Notes under the pieces: generated by a model | The model's input: the letters and a program-made list of their open reading frames with translations, nothing else | Database searches by the model: none | Told to the model about the DNA's origin: nothing | Shown here: piece by piece, positions 36,737 through 46,170 of the stretch | Position numbering within the stretch: the stretch's first letter is position 1 | Layout of the letters: each line of letters opens with the position of its first letter | Source: an uncultured Paracoccaceae bacterium | Lineage (GTDB): Bacteria; Pseudomonadota; Alphaproteobacteria; Rhodobacterales; Rhodobacteraceae | Reading direction: 5' to 3' | Length of the DNA: 64,000 nt | NCBI GenBank assembly: GCA_937146765.1 | Contig: CAKZRP010000075.1 | Span: forward strand, 1 to 64,000 | Translations under genes and position numbers: made by a program

Positions 36737-36786
36737 CCCTTCTTGACGATCCGGATGCGCGGTCCGCTGGCGAACCCACGGGCGCC

Positions 36787-38454
36787 CTATTCTGGCACGC
36801 CCGCCTCGCGCAGCGCGCTCGCCCAATCCTGCCCCGAGGGGGTGAAGGCGGCGGCATGTTCCTGCATGTAGCGCGACAGGCTGAAGTCCGGGGTCACCTT
36901 CATCAGGCTCTCGACCACATCGCGGGCCTCCTGCGACCGGCCCGACATCTGCAGGGCAATGGCCTTGGTGCGCAGGGTTGCCGGGTAGCTGTCATTCTCC
37001 AGAAGCGACAGATCCGCCAACTCGATCGCCCGGTCGTAGTCGCGGGCGGCCAGGCTCACCGAGGCAGCCAGCGAGTCGAAGTAGTAGCGCTGTGGCCCCA
37101 ACGGGGTCAGCTTACGGGCAGCCTCGGTCAGGCGCAGCCCCTCGTCGGGGTGGTTCTGCATCGCCCGAGTGGCCCCCTTGAGCAGCAGTGCCAGCGCCTC
37201 GTTCGGATTGTCCTGCAGCGCCTTGTCGTAGGAATATTGCGCATTGTCGAAGTCGAAGGTCAGATAGCTTGCGATCATGCCCTTGAGCGTATGCGCCAGC
37301 GAGAAGGCCGGGTCCTGCGCCAGGGCTGCATTGGCCAGGTTTTCCGCCATCAGCGTGCTCTTGTGGCGATCCTCCGAGAGGCCCTTCTGCACCCGCATCA
37401 CATGCCAGATACCGGCCCAGGTCAGCACCACCGGATGGTGCATTTCGCGCTCCATCAGCGTGTCGAGGATTTCGTTCGACTTGTCGAACTGGTCGCGATG
37501 CTTGCTCTGCATCATCACGATGGCCGCCATCAGCAGCGTGTGGTTGGCCAGATTGGACAGCGGACGGAAACTGACGAGGCGCACCGCCTCCCCCACCACG
37601 GTCTGGCCGATCTGGCTGGTGGCATCACGCAGCGCCGGACATTGGCCCATCAGCAGATCGGAGAGCGCGCCGCGGAATTCGCGCGACCAGATCACCTTTT
37701 CCCGATGGGCATCATGCAGGTCGATCTGGGCAATGAAATCATGCCCGTTGATGAAGACCGACCCGGAGACAAGATAGCTGACCCCGGCCACCGAGGACAC
37801 CTCGGCCGGGCGCACTTCCTCGAGGCTGAACTGGCGCGAGGCCATGTAGGAAGTCACCGAGAAGGCCTGGCTGCGCGACAGCTGCCGCGACAGCTCCTCC
37901 GACAGGATCGAGCCCAGCGGCGCTGTGGAACTGCCGGGCGAGCGCTGCACGAAGGGCAGCACCGCGATCGAGGGCAAGAGCTCGTCGAGGATCACGCGAC
38001 TGCGATCGCGCGGCGCCCAGGGCGGATCCTGCACTGGCGCCGGGGCGGCGGCGATGCTCTGCGCCCGCATGTCGCCGAGCCATTGCGCAAAGACATGTTC
38101 ATGCGGAAGCTCGAACCCTTCCATGAACAAGCCGCGGGAGGGATCCTTTTCCACCTCGATCATGCTGAGATCGAGGGTGACCCGCTCGCGGTTCGCAACC
38201 AGCGCGGTGGAGGCCGAGGGACCGATATGTTTTCGCAAAGTGGAGAGCGCAGTGCGCAGGCTCGCCTTGGCCTGTTCGGGCTGCGCAAAGCTCCATAACG
38301 TGTGTTCGAGGAAGGCTCGGGTTCGGATTCCGTCTTCCGCGGTGATCATCAGCGCCAATAGCGCCTGATGCTTCGCCCCGAGCTGGATGGGTTCGCCGTC
38401 AGGTCTGTAAACACCAAACGCGCCGTACTGTCGGACTTTCAAAACTACAACCAT
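36787..38454 (-). CDS. winged-helix (SARP/OmpR-type) transcriptional regulator with TPR-like C terminus
   Basis: The 555-residue protein opens with an OmpR/SARP-type DNA-binding domain (VRQYGAFGVYRPDGEPIQL, then a helix-turn-helix with KASLRTALSTLRKHIG, residues about 5-100). The centre (about 165-290) resembles the FlgO/TolB-like domain found in CadC-type and adenylate-cyclase-like regulators (LPSIAVLPFVQRSP, YLVSGSVFINGHDFIAQIDL). The last 250 residues form TPR-like helices. No receiver domain and no membrane helix were seen. Targets and signal unknown. Confidence 0.8.
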   Translation of the reverse strand: MVVVLKVRQYGAFGVYRPDGEPIQLGAKHQALLALMITAEDGIRTRAFLEHTLWSFAQPEQAKASLRTALSTLRKHIGPSASTALVANRERVTLDLSMIEVEKDPSRGLFMEGFELPHEHVFAQWLGDMRAQSIAAAPAPVQDPPWAPRDRSRVILDELLPSIAVLPFVQRSPGSSTAPLGSILSEELSRQLSRSQAFSVTSYMASRQFSLEEVRPAEVSSVAGVSYLVSGSVFINGHDFIAQIDLHDAHREKVIWSREFRGALSDLLMGQCPALRDATSQIGQTVVGEAVRLVSFRPLSNLANHTLLMAAIVMMQSKHRDQFDKSNEILDTLMEREMHHPVVLTWAGIWHVMRVQKGLSEDRHKSTLMAENLANAALAQDPAFSLAHTLKGMIASYLTFDFDNAQYSYDKALQDNPNEALALLLKGATRAMQNHPDEGLRLTEAARKLTPLGPQRYYFDSLAASVSLAARDYDRAIELADLSLLENDSYPATLRTKAIALQMSGRSQEARDVVESLMKVTPDFSLSRYMQEHAAAFTPSGQDWASALREAGVPE

Positions 38455-38902
38455 TGGACACTCTCGCCATACAAGTTACTCGAGCCACTATGGCAAAACA
38501 CTCACAAATTGCGCACTAGCAACTTCACAGCTATCATTAAAGCACCAAAACCGGCTTTCTCCAACAAAAAAAGAAAGCGCGCAAAACCCCTTTCCAACCA
38601 AGGAGTTAAGCTTTGGTAAATCTTTACTCACAGGAATTAACCAGAAGTCCATTTACACACCTATAGGTAGTTTTTAAAATTTCGCCTTATACAACCTTAG
38701 AGGTCATCGACTCGGGAAAGCTCTTGATAAATATGAACTTCTGCATTTGTTGAACAATCATTCAAATTTTCAACTTGCGACAGGTGCCGCCTGAACCGTT
38801 AACCGCCAGCCCGCCGGGGCGTGACCAAAACACCCCGGAAAAATCCAGAAAGGGACACCTGCGCGTCCCTTTCCAGCGCACATCGCCTTGCGTTTTTTAC
38901 GG
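38455..38902. other. AT-rich intergenic region
   Basis: 448 bases between two minus-strand genes. Roughly 38480-38770 is much richer in A and T than the rest of the window and probably contains the promoter of the regulator gene at 36787-38454, which lies just beside it. No gene or clear operator was seen. Confidence 0.5.
38848..38873 (-). terminator. terminator after livK
   Basis: A perfect 9-bp stem GAAAGGGAC/GTCCCTTTC with an 8-base loop lies 30 bases downstream of the livK stop. On the minus strand it is followed within a few bases by TTTTT. Confidence 0.7.
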
Positions 38903-40069
38903 TTATTTTCGGGTGATTTCTCGCCACATGCCGCTTTCGACCACCGAAATCACGATGTCATCGACACCGCGGTGATCGTCAGACCCATAGGTGACCTGCG
39001 CATCCGACAGGACGTCATAGTAATCGAGGCGCTCCATTGCGGCGATGAAAGCCTCCTGCGTCAGCTCCGGTCCGGCCTCCTCCAGCGCCCGCACCAGCGT
39101 ATCCGCGGCCGTATAGCCCAACATGGCAAACCCGCCGGCCGGCTGGTCGAATTTCGCCTCATAGGCCGCGATGAACCGTGCAGGCTCCTCCGCCTCGGCC
39201 CGGGACAGGAGATCGGCCCAACCCGCCGCCGCATAGAGACCCTCGGTCACGCCCCCGGGGACCGAGGCCACCACGTCCAGAAAGCCGGCCGAGGTGGTGA
39301 GAAACTTGACATCCTCCCAACCGAGCTTCTTGGCGGTGCCGACCACGGTGATGCCCTGACGCACGCCCAGCGCCAGCGTGATCACGTCACACCCGGCCTC
39401 CTTCAGCTTGGTCAGCGAGCCGACAAAGTCCAGCTCGTCCGGCTTGTGGGTGGTCTCGGCTGCAAAACTGAGCCCCAGCTTCGCGGCGGCATCCACCGTA
39501 CCCTCCTGAATTTCCTTGCCAAAATCGGACGGGATATACATCGAACAGATCTCCTGACCGGAGAATTCCTGCGCCAGATATTCCACCCCTGCCCCGACCT
39601 GGTCGTAATAGCTGGAAAAGCCGATGAATTTGTTGTGCATCGGCTCCTGCAACATCTGCCGCGCCGCCGTCAGCGGACCGACATTGGGGATTCCCTTGGG
39701 GTCCAGCAGCTTGAAGCCGGCAATATTCATCGGCGTGCCCAGCGACAGCAGCATGGCAAAGACCTTGTCGCGATTGAGAAGCTTGTTGTAGCCCTGCATC
39801 GCCCGCGGGATCTGATAGCCGTTGTCCTCGACCACAAAGCGGATCTGGCGGCCATGAACCCCCCCTGCCGCATTGACCTCGTCAAAGCGCAGGTTGGCGC
39901 CGTTCACCGCCGGCACGCCGACGGCGGCAAAGATCCCGCTCAGATCATTGACCGAGCCGATCACCACCTCGGTGTCGCTTACGCCCTGGGTTTCGGCCCG
40001 CACCGCCGGGGCACCGGCCAGCAGCAGCGCGGCGATCATCGAGGTCAGGGAAGAGAAAGATTGGCGCAT
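38903..40069 (-). CDS. livK: ABC transporter substrate-binding protein, LivK family
   Basis: Periplasmic solute receptor of 388 residues with a signal peptide (MRQSFSSLTSMIAALLLAG to VRAETQG) and the type I fold of leucine/isoleucine/valine-binding proteins: VVIGSVNDLSGIFAAVGVP and GANLRFDEVNAAGGVHG. AGGAGG precedes ATG 40069. Last gene of the liv operon, after an acyl-CoA synthetase gene and a hairpin. The ligand may be a carboxylic acid or amide rather than an amino acid, judged from the embedded synthetase. Confidence 0.88.
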   Translation of the reverse strand: MRQSFSSLTSMIAALLLAGAPAVRAETQGVSDTEVVIGSVNDLSGIFAAVGVPAVNGANLRFDEVNAAGGVHGRQIRFVVEDNGYQIPRAMQGYNKLLNRDKVFAMLLSLGTPMNIAGFKLLDPKGIPNVGPLTAARQMLQEPMHNKFIGFSSYYDQVGAGVEYLAQEFSGQEICSMYIPSDFGKEIQEGTVDAAAKLGLSFAAETTHKPDELDFVGSLTKLKEAGCDVITLALGVRQGITVVGTAKKLGWEDVKFLTTSAGFLDVVASVPGGVTEGLYAAAGWADLLSRAEAEEPARFIAAYEAKFDQPAGGFAMLGYTAADTLVRALEEAGPELTQEAFIAAMERLDYYDVLSDAQVTYGSDDHRGVDDIVISVVESGMWREITRK

Positions 40070-40092
40070 CAGGCGTCCTCCTACATGGTTGC

Positions 40093-40116
40093 GCATCCCG
40101 CCTCCCCGCGGGATGC
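40093..40116 (-). terminator. intercistronic hairpin before livK
   Basis: A 9-bp stem GCATCCCGC/GCGGGATGC with a 6-base loop lies between the acyl-CoA synthetase stop and the livK start. No T-run follows. It may stabilise or attenuate the message so that the binding protein is made at a different level from the membrane parts. Confidence 0.45.
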
Positions 40117-40117
40117 C

Positions 40118-42013
40118 TCAATACATCTGGTCGATCAGGGCGCGGTGCTTCTGCTCCACGAAGCCCCGTTTCAATTTCATCGTGGCGGTCAGCTCCTCGT
40201 CCTCGGCGGTGAGCAGCACATTGATCAGGCGAAAGTCCTTGATCTGCTCGACCCGGGCGAACTCCCGGTTGACCGCCTCGACTTCGGCCCGGATCAACGC
40301 CACAACCGCAGGGGCGGCACAGAGCGAGGCAAAGTCGCTGAAGGGCACCTTTTTGTCCTGCGCGAATTTCTCGACGTTTTCCTGATCGATCATGATCAGG
40401 CAGGTCAGGTAATTGCGGCCATCGCCGATGAGGACCGCATCGGAAATGTAATGGCTGAATTTCAGACGGCTTTCGATTTCCGCCGGGGTAATGTTCTTGC
40501 CGCCCTTGGTGATGAGGATGTCCTTGAGGCGGCCGGTGATGGTCAGCTGCCCGCTGTCCGTCAAATGGCCGAGATCCCCGGTGCGCAGCCAACCGTCGGC
40601 GGTGAAGCTCTCCTGCGTCTTTTCAGGATTGCGCCAATAGCCTTTAAAGCTGTTGGCGCCCCGGGTCTGGATCTCCGCCCCCGCACCAATGCGGATCTGC
40701 ACCCCGGGCACGGCACGCCCCACGCTGCCCGGGCAATTGTCCTGCGGCGCGTTGAGGCTGGCGAGACCGGCGTTCTCGGTCATCCCGTAGCCCTCGACCA
40801 GCGGCACGCCGATGGCCCAGTACCAGCGCAGCAGCTCGGGCGAGATCGGTGCTGCCCCGGTGCCACCGCGCCGCATCCGGTCCATGCCGAGCATCCGGCG
40901 CAGGTTGCGCAGCACCAGCAGATCCCAGAACCGGTAGCGCAGGGCGACTCCCAACGGCACCGCCTGCCCCCGCATCGCGAAATCCGCCCGCGCCAGACCG
41001 GCCCGCAGCGCGGCATTGAAAGCCCAACGCCCCAGCCCCGTCGCCTCCTGCGCCAGAACCTGCACCCGGGAATAGACCTTCTCCCAGACCCGCGGCACGG
41101 CAAAGAAGTGATGCGGCGAGACCTCGCGCATATTGTCGAATACCGTCTCCGGGCTTTCGGCAAAATTCACCGTGCTGGCGGCGGCGAGCGGGAAATACAC
41201 GGAAATATTGCGCTCGAGGATATGGCAGAGCGGCAGGAAACAGAGCTGCTCGTCACTGGAGTAGAACTCCAGCACCCGCGCGCCTGCCTCGCAGGCGGCC
41301 AGCACGTTCTCATATGCCAGCATCGCCCCCTTGGGGTTGCCGGTGGTGCCGGAGGTATAGATCAGCAGCGCGGTCTCCTCGGGGCGCGCCCGCGCGATCT
41401 CCTCGGCAAAACGCTCCGGGTTGGCGGCGTGAAAGGCGCGCCCCATCTCCAGCACCTCGTCCCAGAACAGGCAGCGCGGGTGGCGCAGGTCATGCAGACC
41501 GTCGCGATCCAGAATGATGACATATGCCAGATCGGGCAACTGGTCTTCCACCTCGAGGAATTTGTCGAGCTGCTCGTCATTTTCGACCACCAGAAAGCGG
41601 CTGTCGCTGTCGGCGACCAGATAGGCAAGCTGGCGGGCGGAATCGGTGGTGTAGATGCCCGAGGCAATGCCGCCCGCGCATTGGATGCCGAGGTCCGCAT
41701 AAAGCCACTCACGCCGGTCCTCCGACAGGATCGAGACCACCTCACCGCGCCGCAGACCCAGCGACAGGAGGCCCATGCCAAAGTCCCGCGCCCCCTGCCA
41801 ATAGTCCTGCCAGGAGTAGGATTTCCAGATGCCGAGGGTCTTTTCCCGATGCGCCACTCGCTCCCCCAGCTCCTGACAGCGCAGCTGGAACAGGCGCGGG
41901 AGGGTGTCGCAGCCATCCACGAGGATCGGATAGGTGCCGGGCACGGCATTGTAGGACACGCCGTTGAGTTCAACCTGCGGCGGGGTCAATTCCGGCGTCA
42001 TGGTCATGTTCAT
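40118..42013 (-). CDS. AMP-dependent (long-chain type) acyl-CoA synthetase
   Basis: The 631-residue adenylate-forming enzyme carries TSGTTGNPKG near residue 225, VEGYGMTENAGLASL near 410, the hinge GRLKDILITKGGKNITP near 515 and MKLKRGF close to the C terminus. This is the layout of long-chain-fatty-acid CoA ligases of the FadD15/FAA type. It lies inside the liv-type transporter operon, 11 bases after livF, with GAGGAGG before ATG 42013. It probably activates the transported acid. Confidence 0.9.
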   Translation of the reverse strand: MNMTMTPELTPPQVELNGVSYNAVPGTYPILVDGCDTLPRLFQLRCQELGERVAHREKTLGIWKSYSWQDYWQGARDFGMGLLSLGLRRGEVVSILSEDRREWLYADLGIQCAGGIASGIYTTDSARQLAYLVADSDSRFLVVENDEQLDKFLEVEDQLPDLAYVIILDRDGLHDLRHPRCLFWDEVLEMGRAFHAANPERFAEEIARARPEETALLIYTSGTTGNPKGAMLAYENVLAACEAGARVLEFYSSDEQLCFLPLCHILERNISVYFPLAAASTVNFAESPETVFDNMREVSPHHFFAVPRVWEKVYSRVQVLAQEATGLGRWAFNAALRAGLARADFAMRGQAVPLGVALRYRFWDLLVLRNLRRMLGMDRMRRGGTGAAPISPELLRWYWAIGVPLVEGYGMTENAGLASLNAPQDNCPGSVGRAVPGVQIRIGAGAEIQTRGANSFKGYWRNPEKTQESFTADGWLRTGDLGHLTDSGQLTITGRLKDILITKGGKNITPAEIESRLKFSHYISDAVLIGDGRNYLTCLIMIDQENVEKFAQDKKVPFSDFASLCAAPAVVALIRAEVEAVNREFARVEQIKDFRLINVLLTAEDEELTATMKLKRGFVEQKHRALIDQMY

Positions 42014-42024
42014 GCCCGGCCTCC

Positions 42025-42798
42025 TCACCGCCATGTCTTCTTGCGCTTCCAGCGTTTCTCGCCGCGCTGGCCCGTCTCCTGATGGCCGAGGTAAAAGGCC
42101 CGGATATCCTCGCTGTCGCGCAGGCGGGCGGCGCTGCCGCTCATCACGATGCGGCCGATCTCCATGACGTAGCCCTGATGGGCGAGGTCGAGCGCCACTC
42201 GGGCATTCTGTTCAACCAGCATCATGGTCACCCCCTCTTCGGTATTGAGGCGGCGCAGGATGGCAAAGATCTCCTGCGCCAGGAGCGGTGACAGGCCGAG
42301 CGAGGGTTCGTCCAGCAGCATGATCCGGGGTCGCAGCATCAGGCCGCGCCCAATCGCCAGCATCTGCTGTTGCCCACCCGAGAGCGTGCCGGCCTCCTGA
42401 TGCCGCCGCTCGGCCAGGATCGGGAAATAGGCAAAGACCTTCTCGCGGTCTTCGGCAATCGCCGCCGTATCGCGGCGGGTATAGGCGCCCAGCGTCAGGT
42501 TTTCATCCACCGTCAACAGCGGAAAGACCTCGCGCCCCTCCGGCACATGTACGATGCCCGCCTCGACCACGTGATGCGGCTCCTGCCCGTGGATCGGGCG
42601 GCCGTTGAAATGGATCTCGCCCTTTTCCGGGTCCATCAAGCCCGAGATGGTCCTCAGAAGCGTCGACTTGCCCGCGCCATTGGCGCCCAGAACGGTAACG
42701 ATCTGCCCGGCTTCTACACTGAGCGACACGCCCCGGATCGCCATGATCGGCCCGTAGAAACTCTCCAGATTGCGGATTTCCAGCAAGGGCGCGTTCAT
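42025..42798 (-). CDS. livF: branched-chain amino acid-type ABC transporter ATPase LivF
   Basis: The 257-residue ATP-binding protein has Walker A GANGAGKST, the signature LSGGQQQMLAIGR and Walker B IMLLDEPSLGLSP. Size and motif spacing match LivF. It overlaps livG by four bases, and the acyl-CoA synthetase follows after 11 bases. The reading frame is open to 42990, but that part lies inside livG. Confidence 0.93.
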   Translation of the reverse strand: MNAPLLEIRNLESFYGPIMAIRGVSLSVEAGQIVTVLGANGAGKSTLLRTISGLMDPEKGEIHFNGRPIHGQEPHHVVEAGIVHVPEGREVFPLLTVDENLTLGAYTRRDTAAIAEDREKVFAYFPILAERRHQEAGTLSGGQQQMLAIGRGLMLRPRIMLLDEPSLGLSPLLAQEIFAILRRLNTEEGVTMMLVEQNARVALDLAHQGYVMEIGRIVMSGSAARLRDSEDIRAFYLGHQETGQRGEKRWKRKKTWR

Positions 42799-43565
42799 CC
42801 GCTGACCCCCGTGCCGAGATAGGCCTCGATCACCCGCGGGTCGGATTGCACCTCTGCGGGGGTGCCCTCGGCCAGTTTGGCTCCATCCGCCAGCGCCAGA
42901 ACCCGGTCCGAGACGCTGGAGACCAACCCCATATCGTGTTCCACCATCACAACGGTGATGCCCATCTGGCGCCGGATGTCGTCGATCCACCAGCGCATGT
43001 CCTGCGTCTCCTCGACCGAGAGGCCGGAGGCCGGTTCATCAAGCAACAGCAGCCGTGGGCCGGAGGCCAGCGCACGGCCCAGCTCCACCACCTTGCGCAC
43101 GCCGTAAGGCAGGCCCGCGATGCGTTTGTCGCGATAGGGGTGCAGGTCGAGAAACTCGATCACCTCCTCCACCGCGTGACGATGGCGACGCTCCTCGTTG
43201 CGCACGCGCGGTGAGAAGAACAGCTCCTCCATGAGGGTCGAGCGGCGATGGCGATGGCACCCCACCAGAAGGTTTTCAAGCACCGTCGCATGGTCAAACA
43301 GCTCGATATTCTGGAAGGTGCGCGCGATGCCCAGATCGGCCACCTGATCGGCGCGCACCGCCAGCAGGTCCTGCCCGTCAAAGGTGAACTGCCCGGCAAA
43401 GGGCGTGTAAAAGCGCGATATCATGTTGAAAACGGTGGATTTTCCCGCACCATTGGGTCCGACGATCGCATAGACCTCACCCGCGTTGATCGAGAAGCTG
43501 AGGTCATTTACCGCCACCACCCCGCCGAACTTCAGCGTCGCATTCTGGATCGAGAGCAGGCTCAT
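42795..43565 (-). CDS. livG: branched-chain amino acid-type ABC transporter ATPase LivG
   Basis: The 256-residue ATPase has Walker A GPNGAGKSTVFN, IARTFQNIELF (the Q-loop pattern of LivG), GVRKVVELGRALASGPRLLLLDEPASGLS over the signature and Walker B regions, and a switch His in VEHDMGLV. The signature is degenerate (LPYGVRKVVELGRAL rather than LSGGQ), which is usual for LivG. ATG 43565 overlaps the livM stop. Confidence 0.93.
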   Translation of the reverse strand: MSLLSIQNATLKFGGVVAVNDLSFSINAGEVYAIVGPNGAGKSTVFNMISRFYTPFAGQFTFDGQDLLAVRADQVADLGIARTFQNIELFDHATVLENLLVGCHRHRRSTLMEELFFSPRVRNEERRHRHAVEEVIEFLDLHPYRDKRIAGLPYGVRKVVELGRALASGPRLLLLDEPASGLSVEETQDMRWWIDDIRRQMGITVVMVEHDMGLVSSVSDRVLALADGAKLAEGTPAEVQSDPRVIEAYLGTGVSG

Positions 43566-44644
43566 CTCAGACGCTCCGTCTTGAGGTAGCTTTTCTGGCG
43601 GCGAAACATGTCCTTCCGGGCAAAGGGAAACAGCTCGCACCAGGTGCGGATCTTGAGCCAGCGGCCATAAAGCCCCATCGGCTCAAACAGGATGAAGAGG
43701 ATCAGAATCAGGCCAAAGACCCCGGTCTCCAGCCCCGGAATGGCGGTGCTGCTGCCGAGAAGATCGGTCGCCATCGACAGCGCCTGCGGCAGGAAGGCGA
43801 CCACGATGGCGCCGAAAAACGCGCCGTGTATGGACCCGAGCCCACCGATGACGATCATCATCAACAGGGTGATGGAAATCACCAGACTGAAGGTCTCGTT
43901 GTTGAAGGCGCCCGCGTAATAGCCCATCAAGGCCCCCGCCCAGCCGGTGATCATGCAGGACAGGCCAAAGGCTGTGGCCTTGGTGCGCGCGATATGGACT
44001 CCCATCGCGGTTGCCGAAACCTCGCTGTCGCGCACGGCGGCAAAGGCACGGCCCAAGGGCGCCCGCAGCAGGTTGCGGTAAAACAGCGTGCAGACGACGG
44101 TAACCCCGAGGACGAGGTAATAGAACCGCTCCGGCTGGCTCCAGCGTTCGATCTCCAGCCCGAAGATCACGATGGGTTCGGGAAACTTGCCGCTGACACC
44201 GCCGGTCCAGGGCTCCAGCAGGACGATGATGTCATCGGCCAGGATCGACAGGGCAATGGTTGCGATGGCGAGATAGATCCCATGCAGCCGGATCGCCGGG
44301 ATCGCGATTACCACGCCGATGAGGCCGGTCAGGATGCCCGCCAGCGGAAAAGCCAGCACAAAGGGCAGCCCCGCCTCGATCAGGATCGTATTGCTGTAAC
44401 AGCCGAGCGCGAGAAAGGCCGCATGCCCAAGGCTCGCCTGCCCGCTCTGCCCGGTCAGCAGCATCAGCCCCAGCCCGGCAATCGCCCAGATCAGCACATT
44501 GGTGACCTCGCCAAGGAAGAATTCATCCAATCCCAGCGGGAGCAGCAGCATCACCGCCACCAGGGCGCCATAGGTGCAGAGGCTCCAGCGGTCGGGAAAG
44601 AGGCGGATGTCGTGATCGTAGGAGGTCTTGAACTGGATCCGCAT
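43562..44644 (-). CDS. livM: branched-chain amino acid-type ABC transporter permease LivM
   Basis: The 360-residue inner-membrane protein has about nine hydrophobic helices and the family motif GQSGQASLGHAAFLALG, with the EAA-like loop MGVHIARTKATAFGLSC. It forms the translocation channel with LivH. Overlaps livG by four bases and starts six bases after livH. Confidence 0.93.
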   Translation of the reverse strand: MRIQFKTSYDHDIRLFPDRWSLCTYGALVAVMLLLPLGLDEFFLGEVTNVLIWAIAGLGLMLLTGQSGQASLGHAAFLALGCYSNTILIEAGLPFVLAFPLAGILTGLIGVVIAIPAIRLHGIYLAIATIALSILADDIIVLLEPWTGGVSGKFPEPIVIFGLEIERWSQPERFYYLVLGVTVVCTLFYRNLLRAPLGRAFAAVRDSEVSATAMGVHIARTKATAFGLSCMITGWAGALMGYYAGAFNNETFSLVISITLLMMIVIGGLGSIHGAFFGAIVVAFLPQALSMATDLLGSSTAIPGLETGVFGLILILFILFEPMGLYGRWLKIRTWCELFPFARKDMFRRQKSYLKTERLR

Positions 44645-44650
44645 CGGCGC

Positions 44651-45526
44651 TCAGACCTTCTTCAGGCGGGTTTGTGACAGAAGGCCGCTCGGGCGGAACA
44701 CCAGCACCGCGAGCAGCAGCGCATATGGGGCGATCTGCGAATAGCCGGCGGCAAGGTAGCGCGACGCGAAGGGTTCGATCACGCCAACGATCAGCCCGCC
44801 GATCAGGGCGCCGGGCAGCGAGCCAAAGCCGCCGATCACCGCCGCTGCAAAGGCCTTGATCCCCAAAAGCCCCGCATTGGGATCCATCGCTCCTTTGGAG
44901 GCAAAAAGGATCCCCGCCACCGCCGCGGTGGCCCCGGACAGGGCCCAGATCAGCCCCTGCACCCGCTTCACCGGGATGCCCATTACATAGGCCGCCATCT
45001 GGTTCTGGCTCGCCGCCTGCATCGCCAGCCCGAGCCGGGTGCGCTGGAAGAATTGGTAGAGGCACAGCGTCAGGAGCACCGTCACCACGATCACCGACAG
45101 ATCCGCGAGGCTGATCGTCACCCCGCCAAGGCGCAGGTCGCCATGGGCCAGCGGGCTTTGCAGCGTCTGCGGCTCATGCCCCCAGATGACACCGGCGACA
45201 AAGCGGATCACAAAGCCCAAGGCAATCGTTAGGATCACCACCGCGATCTGGCTCTGGCCAAAGAGCCGACGCAGGATCAACAGGTCCAAAAGGTAGCCCA
45301 GTGCCGCCATCACCGCGATCGAGAGCGGCACCGCCAGCCAGAAGGGCAAGGCCATATACTCTGCATTGGTCAGGCCAAGGGCCACAAAGGCCCCCAGCAT
45401 CATGAAATCGCCCTGGGCGAAATTCACCGCCTCGGTGGCCTTGTAAATCAGAACGAAGCCGAGCGCGATCAGGCCGTAGACACAGCCATTCGCAAGCCCG
45501 CTGACAAGCAGCTGAAGCTGATCCAA
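44651..45526 (-). CDS. livH: branched-chain amino acid-type ABC transporter permease LivH
   Basis: The 291-residue permease begins LDQLQLLVSGLANGCVYGLI, contains EAVNFAQGDFMMLGAF and the EAA-like loop AAYVMGIPVKRVQGLIW, and has about eight membrane helices. The start is a TTG at 45526 with a strong GGGAGGAGAAT before it; the frame stays open upstream to 46027 but without family similarity. First gene of the operon livH-M-G-F-acyl-CoA synthetase-livK. Confidence 0.9.
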   Translation of the reverse strand: MDQLQLLVSGLANGCVYGLIALGFVLIYKATEAVNFAQGDFMMLGAFVALGLTNAEYMALPFWLAVPLSIAVMAALGYLLDLLILRRLFGQSQIAVVILTIALGFVIRFVAGVIWGHEPQTLQSPLAHGDLRLGGVTISLADLSVIVVTVLLTLCLYQFFQRTRLGLAMQAASQNQMAAYVMGIPVKRVQGLIWALSGATAAVAGILFASKGAMDPNAGLLGIKAFAAAVIGGFGSLPGALIGGLIVGVIEPFASRYLAAGYSQIAPYALLLAVLVFRPSGLLSQTRLKKV

Positions 45527-46170
45527 ATTCTCCTCCCTTGCGCACAGGGCGCGACCGACGCCCCTCTGGGCGCGGTTGAGACAGGTCTGTCCGCTGTTGC
45601 GGATCTTCTTGGGGCGCGGCCTCCTCAAACCGGGTCCCACCTGTCCTGTCTCAACACTGCGAGGGAAAACCGGACCTGTCAATTGTCCTGCCCCGTCTAG
45701 GCTGCACGTTTTTCGTGCATTGCGGCAGGCGGATTTCAACCCCAGGGCAGCAAGCGCCGACCGATCGGTAAAAACATCAAGACCCGCAGTACCTTTCGCT
45801 TGCACCCGCCTGCGCCCCCGCCTAAGCGGGCGCCGCACGTGGCGGGCCGCGTCGGGCTCCTCAACTCCCGGCCAGGCCCTCTCCTCCTCAAGGTGCTGTT
45901 TGCGCCCCACGTGCAAGGCCCCGTCAGGGGAGCGTATCTGCACCGGGTCCACCGGTGCTCTGCCTGCGCCCCGCGCGCAGGTCAGGACCGGCCGGGCGTG
46001 GCTCCTCCCGCCTCTCCCCTTGTTCACCGGTCATGCGCTCCCTGCCAGGGTGATCGGCCAGATCCCACCTGCGCACAGCTGTGTGACGACTGAAATGGCA
46101 AGGGTCACGGATCTGTTGCATTGACAGGCTAGAGCCTGCGGCAAACCCATCTCATGGAACGAGTCCTCCC
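45527..46170. other. long intergenic region upstream of livH
   Basis: 644 bases between divergent livH and the PHP gene. No credible gene is present; open frames here lack ribosome sites and family resemblance. An 11-bp inverted repeat GTTGAGACAGG (45575-45585) and CCTGTCTCAAC (about 45645-45655) lies 50-130 bases upstream of livH and is a candidate operator. Confidence 0.5.

Noticed and set aside
38888..42082. Open frame of 1064 codons on the plus strand
   Set aside because: Antisense to livK and the acyl-CoA synthetase; no ribosome site and no domain.
45576..46124. Possible small gene in the livH upstream region
   Set aside because: Pro/Arg-rich translation, no ribosome site, no resemblance to a family; treated as non-coding.
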